NCBI GenBank assembly: GCA_965661055.1
Contig: CBFICS010000027.1
Coordinates: forward strand, 1 to 12,683
DNA length: 12,683 nucleotides
Source: CBFHSF01 sp965661055
GTDB taxonomy: Bacteria > Bacteroidota > Bacteroidia > Flavobacteriales > Schleiferiaceae
Direction of reading: 5' to 3'
The position numbers and the translations under genes are program-made. The notes below the pieces were generated by a model, which saw only the letters and a program-made list of their open reading frames with translations, was not told where the DNA came from and did no database searches. Each line of letters opens with the position of its first letter. The first letter of the stretch is position 1. Below are positions 6,780 through 12,517 of this stretch, piece after piece.

Positions 6780-6877
6780 AAGATTTTTTTTAGTACAATT
6801 AAAAAGTTCGACCTTACCTTTAGAGATCTTTTTTAGAAGATTCTTTTATAAAACTACTAAAAAAATATTTGTAATTA

Positions 6878-6895
6878 AAATATTACATAATATTT
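6878..6895. promoter_or_regulatory. AT-only inverted repeat (8+2+8)
   Basis: AAATATTA-CA-TAATATTT is a perfect inverted repeat in a very AT-rich stretch upstream of the PAS fragment and about 180 bp before kdsB. It could be an operator, but composition makes chance occurrence fairly likely. Confidence 0.2.
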
Positions 6896-7050
6896 ATGAG
6901 TTGTCAAATTTATGGAACCCTGTTCTTCTCGTAAAAAATAAAAAAAATCGAGTCAAATTCTTTTAAGTTATTTTATTAAAATAGGGGAATCAAAATCAAG
7001 ACTAGGGCACTCAAGGCGCGGTTCTAGTGACTTCACATTTACTTATTGAC

Positions 7051-7058
7051 TATCTTTA
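7051..7058 (+). promoter_or_regulatory. putative -7 element (TATCTTTA) for the kds operon
   Basis: This TATCTTTA octamer ends 17 nt before the kdsB ATG. The spacing implies a short leader, in line with the missing Shine-Dalgarno sequence. No clear -33 TTTG upstream. Confidence 0.4.
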
Positions 7059-7075
7059 CCCAAAATATACACTGA

Positions 7076-7840
7076 ATGAAATTTTTAGGAATTATTCCGG
7101 CGCGTTATGGCAGTACCCGTTTAGAGGGTAAACCCCTGGTAGACATTTGCGGAAAGTCCATGATACAACGCGTATATGAAGAGTCCGTAAAATCCTTAGA
7201 TACAGTTTATGTAGCAACCGATGATGAGCGCATCGCTGAGGCGGTCCGCCAATTTGGTGGTAAGGTAGTGCTTACTTCAACCTCCCATGAAAATGGGACC
7301 TCTAGATGCTTAGAAGCTTGGCAGAAGATTGTCGAAATAGAAGGGAACGTCTTTGAGGCGGCCCTGAACATTCAAGGAGATGAGCCCCTACTAGAAAGCG
7401 AGAGCCTGGAAGACCTGAAAAGGTGTTTTACCGCTCATGAAAACACGGCCTTCGCGACTTTGGTGATTCCCGTGACTTCTGAAGAAGACTTGTTCAACGA
7501 CTCTGAGGTCTTCGTTACCTTCGATGTAAATCAAAACGCGCTGTACTTTAGCCGTAGTGTGATTCCTCACGTTAGAGGCCGACACAAACTGCATTGGCTT
7601 GAAGACACCAAGATATACAAACACTTGGGGCTGTACGCCTATACTTTAAAGGCCCTAGAACAGTTTTCTTCCATGAAAATGTCTGAATTAGAAAGGGTAG
7701 AGAGTCTTGAGCAGAATCGATGGATTGAAAACGGACATAAAATTCGCGTAGGGGTGACCCATCACGACAGTATTCCCGTAGATACCCTTGATGATTTAAA
7801 GCGCGTACGCCAAATTATCGCCGAAAGAGAAAATCATTAA
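7076..7840 (+). CDS. kdsB: CMP-3-deoxy-ulosonic acid synthetase, KdsB-like
   Basis: The 254-residue protein is full length for KdsB, which transfers CMP from CTP to Kdo in the cytoplasm to make the activated donor. The nucleotide-binding signature IIPARYGSTRLEGKPL (6-21), NIQGDEP (98-104, with the metal-binding Asp), ALYFSR (155-160), KHLGLYAY (182-189), ESLEQNRW (209-216) and PVDTLDDL (234-241) are all present and in order. Two places differ from E. coli-type KdsB as I remember it: GTSR (74-77) where GTER is usual, and EVFVTFD (144-150) where the conserved lysine of the VKVV segment is usual. These lie in or near the sugar pocket, so the preferred sugar may not be ordinary Kdo. It is the first gene of the operon; the next gene begins 90 bp after its stop and has a promoter of its own. 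Confidence 0.87.
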   Translation: MKFLGIIPARYGSTRLEGKPLVDICGKSMIQRVYEESVKSLDTVYVATDDERIAEAVRQFGGKVVLTSTSHENGTSRCLEAWQKIVEIEGNVFEAALNIQGDEPLLESESLEDLKRCFTAHENTAFATLVIPVTSEEDLFNDSEVFVTFDVNQNALYFSRSVIPHVRGRHKLHWLEDTKIYKHLGLYAYTLKALEQFSSMKMSELERVESLEQNRWIENGHKIRVGVTHHDSIPVDTLDDLKRVRQIIAERENH

Positions 7841-7905
7841 CAAAATAGATTGAATAACTTTTACGCTTACGCGGGAAGTGTTTACGTTTCTCCCGGTAAA
7901 AAGTG

Positions 7906-7913
7906 TAAATTTG
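7906..7913 (+). promoter_or_regulatory. putative -7 element (TAAATTTG) for kdsA
   Basis: An exact TAnnTTTG match ends 17 nt before the ATG at 7931, inside the 90-bp kdsB-kdsA gap. A TTTA at 7881-7884 is the only weak -33 candidate. It suggests that kdsA and the two genes behind it can be transcribed separately from kdsB, and it excludes the in-frame TTG at 7850 as the start. Confidence 0.45.
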
Positions 7914-7927
7914 CAACAAATTTGTTG
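7914..7927. promoter_or_regulatory. perfect 14-bp palindrome at the expected kdsA transcription start
   Basis: CAACAAATTTGTTG is a perfect palindrome beginning directly after the TAAATTTG element and ending 3 bp before the kdsA ATG. A repressor bound here would cover the transcription start. It could also be a weak hairpin in the leader that affects translation. Confidence 0.35.
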
Positions 7928-7930
7928 ACA

Positions 7931-8776
7931 ATGTCAAAGAAGAAAGTACAAGTAGGGGATATTTCATGCGGTTCTGATGAGCTGTTTTTAATCTCAGGTC
8001 CTTGCGTTATCGAGGACGAGATGATCATGATGAAAACCGCCGAAAGGATTAAAGAGGTTACGGAAAAATTGAACATTCCGACCATTTATAAGAGTTCCTT
8101 CATGAAAGACAACCGTAGCTCAGTAAACTATTACATGGGCCCAGGTCTTGATGAAGGTCTTCGAATTTTACAAAAAGTAAAAGAAGAATTCGGATTTCCG
8201 ATTCTAACAGATATTCACTACCCAGACCAAATTGCACCCGTTGCTGAGGTTTGTGACGTAATCCAAATTCCGGCATACCTCGTGATGCAAACTACTTTGG
8301 TTACCGAAGCCGCCAAGTCTGGCGCGGTAGTAAACCTAAAGCACGGACAGTTTCTTGCCCCTGAAAACATGATTAAGCCTGTTCAAAAGGCAGAAAGTGT
8401 GGGGAATGAAAAAATTATCTTGACTGAAAGAGGATTTACCTTTGGTTACAATGACCTAGTAGTAGATCCTAGAGCGTTTTACGAAATGAGAAAAACAGGG
8501 TACCCTGTAGTTTTTGACGTAACCCACTCTATTAGAAAATACGGTATTCCTTCTTCTGATCCTACCGGAGGAGCAAGACAATACCTTAAAACACTAGGTA
8601 GAGCAGGGGTAGCCGCAGGCGTAGATGGCCTGTTTGTAGAAACGCATCCTTGTCCTAGTGAGGCTCTTTGTGACGCCGCAAGTCAGTTAGACTACTCGCA
8701 GCTAGAAGAGTTCTTGAAACCACTTATTGAATTACACAACGTTGAAGTAAAATACCGTCGCGATGGCGACATCTAA
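7931..8776 (+). CDS. kdsA: 3-deoxy-8-phosphooctulonate synthase-like (KdsA), metal-dependent class
   Basis: From the ATG at 7931 the product has 281 residues, the usual KdsA length. KdsA condenses phosphoenolpyruvate with arabinose 5-phosphate to Kdo 8-phosphate. ISGPCVIE (21-28), YKSSF (53-57), DNRSS (60-64), LTDIHYP (92-98), DVIQIPAYL (109-117), NLKHGQFLAPE (135-145), LTERGFTFGY (164-173), FDVTHSIR (195-202) and ETHPCPSEALCDAASQL (237-253) are family segments. Cys25, His199, Glu237 and Asp248 form the complete metal site of class II enzymes such as the Aquifex enzyme. Differences from enzymes I remember: MQTTLV (119-124) replaces RQTDLV, removing an arginine that in E. coli KdsA contacts the sugar phosphate of the neighbouring subunit, and KHGQF replaces KKGQF. 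The transaldolase-like gene follows after 11 bp. A synthase for a related 3-deoxy-ulosonic acid phosphate is possible. Confidence 0.85.
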   Translation: MSKKKVQVGDISCGSDELFLISGPCVIEDEMIMMKTAERIKEVTEKLNIPTIYKSSFMKDNRSSVNYYMGPGLDEGLRILQKVKEEFGFPILTDIHYPDQIAPVAEVCDVIQIPAYLVMQTTLVTEAAKSGAVVNLKHGQFLAPENMIKPVQKAESVGNEKIILTERGFTFGYNDLVVDPRAFYEMRKTGYPVVFDVTHSIRKYGIPSSDPTGGARQYLKTLGRAGVAAGVDGLFVETHPCPSEALCDAASQLDYSQLEEFLKPLIELHNVEVKYRRDGDI

Positions 8777-8787
8777 TTAGTTACACT

Positions 8788-9804
8788 ATGGAATTGTACC
8801 TAGATTCAGCCGATATGGCAGAAATCAAAGAATCTTTTAAACTTGGATTCTTAACCGGATTGACAACCACTCCAACTTTTATGGCCCGTCACGGTATTAC
8901 CGATATTGATGGAACTATCGTTGAACTTTCTAAAATTGTTCCTGTCCTTCAAATTGAGGCTTTAGGAGATACCGCTGAAGAAATCGTTGCGGAAGCTCTT
9001 CGTCAAGATGCACTAGGACTTGACAAAAACAAAACCGTTTATAAAATTCCTATTTCTCTAGAAGGCGTTAAAGCTTGTCGTATGTTGGTAGACCAAGGAT
9101 TCATGGTGAATATCCACTTGGTATACACGCTACAACAAGCGTATATGGCTATGCAAGCTGGTGCAACGTACGTATGTCCGCTAGTAGGTCGCCTTCAAGA
9201 TCAAGGAACTGACGCTTTGGGTCTTGTTCAAGATTGTGTTGATGCAGTAAATTACTACGGTTACAACACAAAAATCATGTTCTCTTCTGTGAGAACGGTT
9301 GAGCACGTACGCAACGCAATCAGCGCTGGGGTACACACCATTACTGTGCCTTGGAAGATTATGAAGCAATTGACAGAGAACCACTTTACTGAAATTGGTA
9401 CCCGTCAGTTTACTATAGATACTCGCCTGATGACTCTAAAAATCAAAGAAATCATGAGCGATAACAATCCTATTGTTACCGAGAACGAATCGGTTACCGA
9501 TGCCTTGGTAAGAATGACTTCTGGAGGATTTGGTGCCGTGACTATCATTGACGGTTCTGGCGCTCCTGTAGGTGTGTTTACCGATGGTGATTTACGTCGT
9601 GCGATTGAAACCAATGGTGCAGAGGCTGTAAATCAAAAGATGTCTGCCTTTGCCAAGGGAGCACCCTACTCTATCGAAGGATCTGAGTTGTTGTTTACCG
9701 CTCAAAATATGTTGAAAGACAAAAAGGTAGACTCATTGGTAGTTACCGAAGGCGGAAAAGCCATCGGAATGATTGACATTCAAGATTTAATGAAATTGAA
9801 CTAG
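8788..9804 (+). CDS. transaldolase/fructose-6-phosphate-aldolase-like domain fused to a KdsD-type CBS pair
   Basis: Residues 1 to about 215 form a small-type transaldolase (FSA/TalC-like) TIM barrel. MELYLDSADM holds Asp6, GLTTTPTF is the TTNP segment, TVYKIP has the Schiff-base lysine Lys86, GATYVCPLVGRLQDQG (125-140) is the signature region and FSSVRT (165-170) follows. Residues 220-338 are two CBS motifs, the first ending in VGVFTDGDLRRA (261-272), as in the CBS pair of arabinose-5-phosphate isomerase KdsD; the second ends in AIGMIDIQDLMK. Compared with E. coli FSA from memory, Asn28 is Thr28, Thr109 is His110 and Tyr131 is Leu132, while Asp6, Lys85 (Lys86), Gln59 (Gln55), Arg134 (Arg135) and Ser166 (Ser167) are kept. 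The gene sits where kdsD would be expected in a Kdo operon, 11 bp after kdsA and 2 bp before the phosphatase. I infer that it supplies or adjusts the sugar phosphate for the KdsA-like enzyme, with the CBS pair sensing a nucleotide or CMP-sugar. No experiment known to me supports this. Confidence 0.82.
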   Translation: MELYLDSADMAEIKESFKLGFLTGLTTTPTFMARHGITDIDGTIVELSKIVPVLQIEALGDTAEEIVAEALRQDALGLDKNKTVYKIPISLEGVKACRMLVDQGFMVNIHLVYTLQQAYMAMQAGATYVCPLVGRLQDQGTDALGLVQDCVDAVNYYGYNTKIMFSSVRTVEHVRNAISAGVHTITVPWKIMKQLTENHFTEIGTRQFTIDTRLMTLKIKEIMSDNNPIVTENESVTDALVRMTSGGFGAVTIIDGSGAPVGVFTDGDLRRAIETNGAEAVNQKMSAFAKGAPYSIEGSELLFTAQNMLKDKKVDSLVVTEGGKAIGMIDIQDLMKLN

Positions 9805-9806
9805 AT

Positions 9807-10517
9807 ATGGACTTTCCCCATATTCAGGAAATATTTGAACAGCAAGGGGGGAGGTTTTTAACCTCCTCTGCTGTTTTAGAGAAAAACCTCAAGAAGATTA
9901 AGGTGCTTGTGTTTGATTGGGACGGTGTTTTTCACGCCGGAGCAAAAGACCACAACGGACAGTCATCTTTTTCTGAAGTAGACTCTATGGCCATCAATAT
10001 GTTGCGCTTCGGATTAACCCTGTACTCTGGGAAATTGCCTAGTTCTATTATTGTTACCGGTGAATCAAACGTCAGCGGACGCCAATTTGCGCAACGTGAA
10101 CATTTTGATGCCGTATTTTACAATGCCAAAGACAAGACCGTAGCCCTAGACTTCATTTGCCGTGAACACGGGGTAAGTGAAGACGAAGTGCTTTTTGTGT
10201 TTGACGATATATTAGACCTCAAGGTGGCCAAACGGGTAGGGGTTAGATTCCTTATGGGACGCCCTGGAAATCCGCTGTTTAACTACTATGTAGAACAACA
10301 CCACTTGGCCGATTACATTTCCGCGCAAGCGGGAGGATCTCATGGAATTCGCGAAATTTGTGAGCTCTCTTTGGGCCTTCTTGAAAAGTACGATGAAACC
10401 GTTACCAAGCGCATGGAATTCTCTGGTGATTACTCCGATTATTGGAAGCGGAGACAAGGGGTTGAAACGCAGTTCTTTTCTGTAGAAAATCAAATCGTTG
10501 TAAAGAAACAAGAATAA
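9807..10517 (+). CDS. HAD-family phosphatase, KdsC-like
   Basis: The 236-residue protein contains a KdsC-type HAD core without a large cap domain. Motif I is VFDWDGVF (Asp37 nucleophile, Asp39), motif II is the Thr in IIVTGES (Thr84), motif III is probably Lys110 in AKDKTVAL and motif IV is VFDDILD (Asp133-Asp134), where KdsC has GDD. The segment AGGSHGIREICEL (175-187) matches the KdsC C-terminal AGGxGAVREVCDL, which completes the neighbour's active site in the tetramer. The expected reaction is removal of phosphate from the 8-phosphate (or equivalent) product of the KdsA-like enzyme. E. coli KdsC has 188 residues; this one has about 30 extra at the N-terminus and about 35 extra, charged, at the C-terminus. 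It starts 2 bp after the transaldolase-like gene stop (TAGATATG), is the last gene of the operon, and is followed at once by a terminator. Confidence 0.82.
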   Translation: MDFPHIQEIFEQQGGRFLTSSAVLEKNLKKIKVLVFDWDGVFHAGAKDHNGQSSFSEVDSMAINMLRFGLTLYSGKLPSSIIVTGESNVSGRQFAQREHFDAVFYNAKDKTVALDFICREHGVSEDEVLFVFDDILDLKVAKRVGVRFLMGRPGNPLFNYYVEQHHLADYISAQAGGSHGIREICELSLGLLEKYDETVTKRMEFSGDYSDYWKRRQGVETQFFSVENQIVVKKQE

Positions 10518-10543
10518 AAAAAGCAGCCCATGGCTGCTTTTCT
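10516..10543 (+). terminator. intrinsic terminator of the kds operon
   Basis: A perfect 7-bp stem AGCAGCC/GGCTGCT (10522-10528 and 10532-10538) with a CAT loop is preceded by an A-run and followed by TTTTCT. It begins at the stop codon of the phosphatase gene. The A/T flanks make it potentially bidirectional. Confidence 0.88.
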
Positions 10544-10604
10544 GCTTTTAGTGAAAGCTTATTGATGTTTAGTTTTTCTACAGGGCTGAATTAGAATAAT
10601 AAAA

Positions 10605-10636
10605 ATAAAAAAGGGAAACCTTCGCTTCCCTTTTCT
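10605..10636. terminator. bidirectional intrinsic terminator behind the lipoprotein gene
   Basis: AAGGGAA (10611-10617) pairs with TTCCCTT (10626-10632) around an 8-base loop, with A-rich sequence on the left and T-rich on the right. On the minus strand the hairpin is followed by a long T-rich tract about 20 bp after the lipoprotein stop at 10656; on the plus strand it is a second stop for the kds operon. Confidence 0.8.
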
Positions 10637-10655
10637 TTTACGTTTAAAATTCTAT

Positions 10656-11156
10656 CTATTGAATTTCTACAATGGTCCCTGTGTAGGTTCCTTTCAAATT
10701 AGTACCTGAATCATTCGTAACATCATATACAATGGTAAAGGTCGTTCCTGAATTTGAAACAGTTATTGCTCCTGAAACCAATTCAGAATCCGTTCCCACT
10801 TCAGTGGCAAAATTGTAGTTAGAAGCCCACGCCGCGTAACTGATCGTCATAGGGTCACCAGAAGCGGTAGAATCAATAGTATAAACACCCGGAGCAATCT
10901 GTCCGTCAACACTTGACCATGTTTCAAAATACAACGCATCTCCGGTACCGTAAATGGTATCCGCATTAAACGTTACGCCACTGCTAAACATATAGATATC
11001 GTTGTTTGCGCTACCGTAATCAATGTAATAAGCTTGAGTAAATGATCCGTTGTTGTTCGGGTTGGTAGGATTTTTGTCTGTGTCATCGTCCTTTTTACAA
11101 GAAACAAAAGTGATTGCTAAGGCTAATAATAATAGTCCGCTTAATTTTTTCATCAT
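10656..11156 (-). CDS. surface lipoprotein, unknown function
   Basis: The 166-residue precursor starts MMKKLSGLLLLALAITFVSC and continues KKDDD. This is a lipoprotein signal peptide with the lipidated Cys20 counted from the first ATG; the second ATG (11153, MKKLSG) is an equally good start. The lysine/acidic stretch after the cysteine resembles the Bacteroidota lipoprotein export signal, which sends lipoproteins to the outer surface. After a Pro/Asn-rich linker (NPTNPNNNGS) the mature part is Ser/Thr/Tyr/Gly-rich and probably all beta (ALYFETWSS, GVYTIDST, NLKGTYTGTIVEI). I do not recognise a catalytic motif; similar small beta lipoproteins in Bacteroidota are uncharacterised. It is monocistronic, with a terminator directly behind, and no convincing promoter was found. 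Confidence 0.82.
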   Translation of the reverse strand: MMKKLSGLLLLALAITFVSCKKDDDTDKNPTNPNNNGSFTQAYYIDYGSANNDIYMFSSGVTFNADTIYGTGDALYFETWSSVDGQIAPGVYTIDSTASGDPMTISYAAWASNYNFATEVGTDSELVSGAITVSNSGTTFTIVYDVTNDSGTNLKGTYTGTIVEIQ

Positions 11157-11436
11157 TTTAGGTTTATTTATTTCGGCTGCAATATAGTATAATTTACATG
11201 GATTGGCATATACCTAAAGTAAGGCATATTAAACGATAACTAATTGTTGGATAACATTCCAATTGATTCCTTTTTTGCATTTTCATTCTATCTCCATTAC
11301 ATTTTTTTGACTGGAAAACCGATTGATACGTTGCCCTCTTCTCAATTCCTTCTCATTTTGAGCTTTACTACACCTAATCAATTAATGGCCTTCTTCCTCT
11401 CGGTATATACCGGATACCACGGAGGGAAAACCCTGT

Positions 11437-11568
11437 ATGGATAATTCAGAATTTTTAGAACTTGTAAAACGCGGAGTTATCCTTGAAAAAGTGCTTCAAA
11501 AGAAAGTTTGGAGGGGAAATGGCGATGAGTCTAGTTGGGTTTTTGACTCCCAAAATTCAAGACTATAA
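11437..11568 (+). CDS. possible short gene or gene remnant, 43 residues
   Basis: The frame reads MDNSEFLELVKRGVILEKVL and goes on to VWRGNGDESSWVFDSQNSRL before TAA. GGAGGG lies about 10 nt upstream and the residue mix looks protein-like. The frame also stays open for a few codons upstream of the ATG (DTTEGKPC), so it may be a fragment of something longer. I cannot assign a family. Confidence 0.2.
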   Translation: MDNSEFLELVKRGVILEKVLQKKVWRGNGDESSWVFDSQNSRL

Positions 11569-11733
11569 GAATGACGGTTTAAATTTATCCTTTTCAAGTC
11601 TTAAACCGGATTTATCTACCGTCTCACCCTCCTGCAAAAATCGCACATCCTCCTCAGGTCTTGATTCACCCGCTGAAGGTCCTCCAAAACGGAAAATAAG
11701 AAGGGCTAGTCTCAAAAGTGGGACACTTTTCAT
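11563..11733 (-). CDS. possible short gene or remnant, 56 residues
   Basis: The minus-strand frame starts MKSVPLLRLALLIFRFGGPS, continues AGESRPEEDVRFLQEGETVD and ends in KFKPSFL. GAGGG stands directly before the ATG. The other strand is also open across the same interval, so the coding strand is uncertain and the sequence may instead be a conserved non-coding repeat. I cannot assign a family. Confidence 0.2.
   Translation of the reverse strand: MKSVPLLRLALLIFRFGGPSAGESRPEEDVRFLQEGETVDKSGLRLEKDKFKPSFL
11714..11730. repeat. short hairpin AAAAGTG-GGA-CACTTTT
   Basis: A perfect 7-bp inverted repeat with a 3-base loop. It overlaps the first codons of the minus-strand 56-residue frame, so it could act on that frame's translation or be the end of an element. 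There is no T-run long enough for a standard terminator. Confidence 0.35.
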
Positions 11734-11831
11734 CCCTCTTTGCGAAAATCATTCAAAAAAGTTGAGATTGTTAACATAATGTGGGACTGTTTTTCTTTTT
11801 TTTCCCTTCAGACCCGCTTACATTCGAGTAT

Positions 11832-11839
11832 TCACTTTG
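11832..11839 (+). promoter_or_regulatory. candidate -7 element (TCACTTTG) for the second lipoprotein gene
   Basis: TCACTTTG differs from TAnnTTTG only in the second base and ends 24 nt before the preferred ATG at 11864. No clear -33 box. Confidence 0.3.
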
Positions 11840-11863
11840 AATAGTAACCCGAACCCATCACCT

Positions 11864-12493
11864 ATGAAGTCCTTCTTCTCCTTACTGATCCTCCTAAACC
11901 TCCTTGCTTGCCGCAAGGAGGTCAAAGGACCCACCATCATCTACGGCAAGGTCCTAGAGCAGGAAACCCAAAAGTCCGTGCCCAATGCCTTGGTTAAGCT
12001 GGTAAATGCCAATGGAAACTTCCACCCCAACTTTGAGGTCATTCATGACACTACCAAAACCGACGAAAATGGTTATTATGAAATAGAAATTGACAAGGCA
12101 TTTTCCGAAGACCTTATGGTGTACGCTAAGGCGGAGAAATATTTTAATCATCAAGATGATGCTGCAGTTGCTAAACCTAATAAAAATGTTAATCCTAACA
12201 GAACCCAAAATGTCAGTATATCCTTAAAACCTTATGCTTATTTAGGGTTTAGTTTGAATCCAAATGTAAGTGGCTATTCAATTTTCGTGAATCCTATTCC
12301 TGGATATGACTACAAGGAAGGTTTTGGGTTTTACTTAGATCCAAACCAAACTCTTGTTAAAAGATGCTTTGGCAATGAGGAGATCGAAATTGTTTGTTTT
12401 AAGATGATAAATGGGCTTCAAGAGGAGTATCAAGTGGTAAATGTCCATCCGAATACAACGGATACCCTAATACTAGAATTAAGCTTTTTTTAG
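11864..12493 (+). CDS. lipoprotein with carboxypeptidase-regulatory-like (beta-sandwich) domain
   Basis: From the ATG at 11864 the product has 209 residues. MKSFFSLLILLNLLAC is a short lipoprotein signal with lipobox LLAC (Cys16), followed by RKE. The upstream in-frame TTG at 11837 would add nine polar residues before the signal peptide and lies inside a promoter-like TCACTTTG, so it is rejected as start. IYGKVLEQETQKSVPNALVK (about residues 27-46) and TDENGYYEIEI (about 66-76) are typical of the prealbumin/CarboxypepD_reg-like beta-sandwich found in Bacteroidota surface proteins and TonB-dependent receptors. The C-terminal half (ISLKPYAYLGFSLNP to TLILELSFF) has no family I recognise. Likely anchored in a membrane facing the periplasm or the outside; function unknown. 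It is monocistronic as far as can be seen. Confidence 0.8.
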   Translation: MKSFFSLLILLNLLACRKEVKGPTIIYGKVLEQETQKSVPNALVKLVNANGNFHPNFEVIHDTTKTDENGYYEIEIDKAFSEDLMVYAKAEKYFNHQDDAAVAKPNKNVNPNRTQNVSISLKPYAYLGFSLNPNVSGYSIFVNPIPGYDYKEGFGFYLDPNQTLVKRCFGNEEIEIVCFKMINGLQEEYQVVNVHPNTTDTLILELSFF

Positions 12494-12517
12494 CCTTTCA
12501 TGAAATATCCAACATAG

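Larger units (their letters stand above)
11157..11863. other. about 700-bp region without a recognised gene
   Basis: This lies between the two divergent lipoprotein genes. I see short frames at 11437-11568 (plus, 43 residues) and 11563-11733 (minus, 56 residues), a hairpin AAAAGTG-GGA-CACTTTT at 11714-11730, a second GTGGGAC a little downstream at about 11781-11787, and a pyrimidine-rich tract around 11788-11814. The part from about 11437 looks different in texture from the first 200 bp and may be the remains of an inserted or decayed element. No tRNA, no terminal repeats and no transposase were recognised. Confidence 0.4.

Noticed and set aside
7850..7930. TTG start that would lengthen KdsA by 27 residues
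   Set aside because: The extra residues have no counterpart in KdsA, and the stretch contains an exact -7 element and a palindrome directly before the ATG at 7931.
8788..9804. Simple housekeeping transaldolase of the pentose phosphate pathway
   Set aside because: The KdsD-type CBS pair, the changed active-site residues and the tight placement between kdsA and the kdsC-like gene argue for a dedicated role in this operon.
10518..10640. The two hairpins read as a repeat pair or attachment site
   Set aside because: Their stems are unrelated in sequence and each has A/T flanks typical of intrinsic terminators for the two convergent transcription units.
11244..11444. 66-codon plus-strand frame from a TTG
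   Set aside because: No ATG, no family resemblance, low-complexity hydrophobic composition expected from AT-rich DNA.
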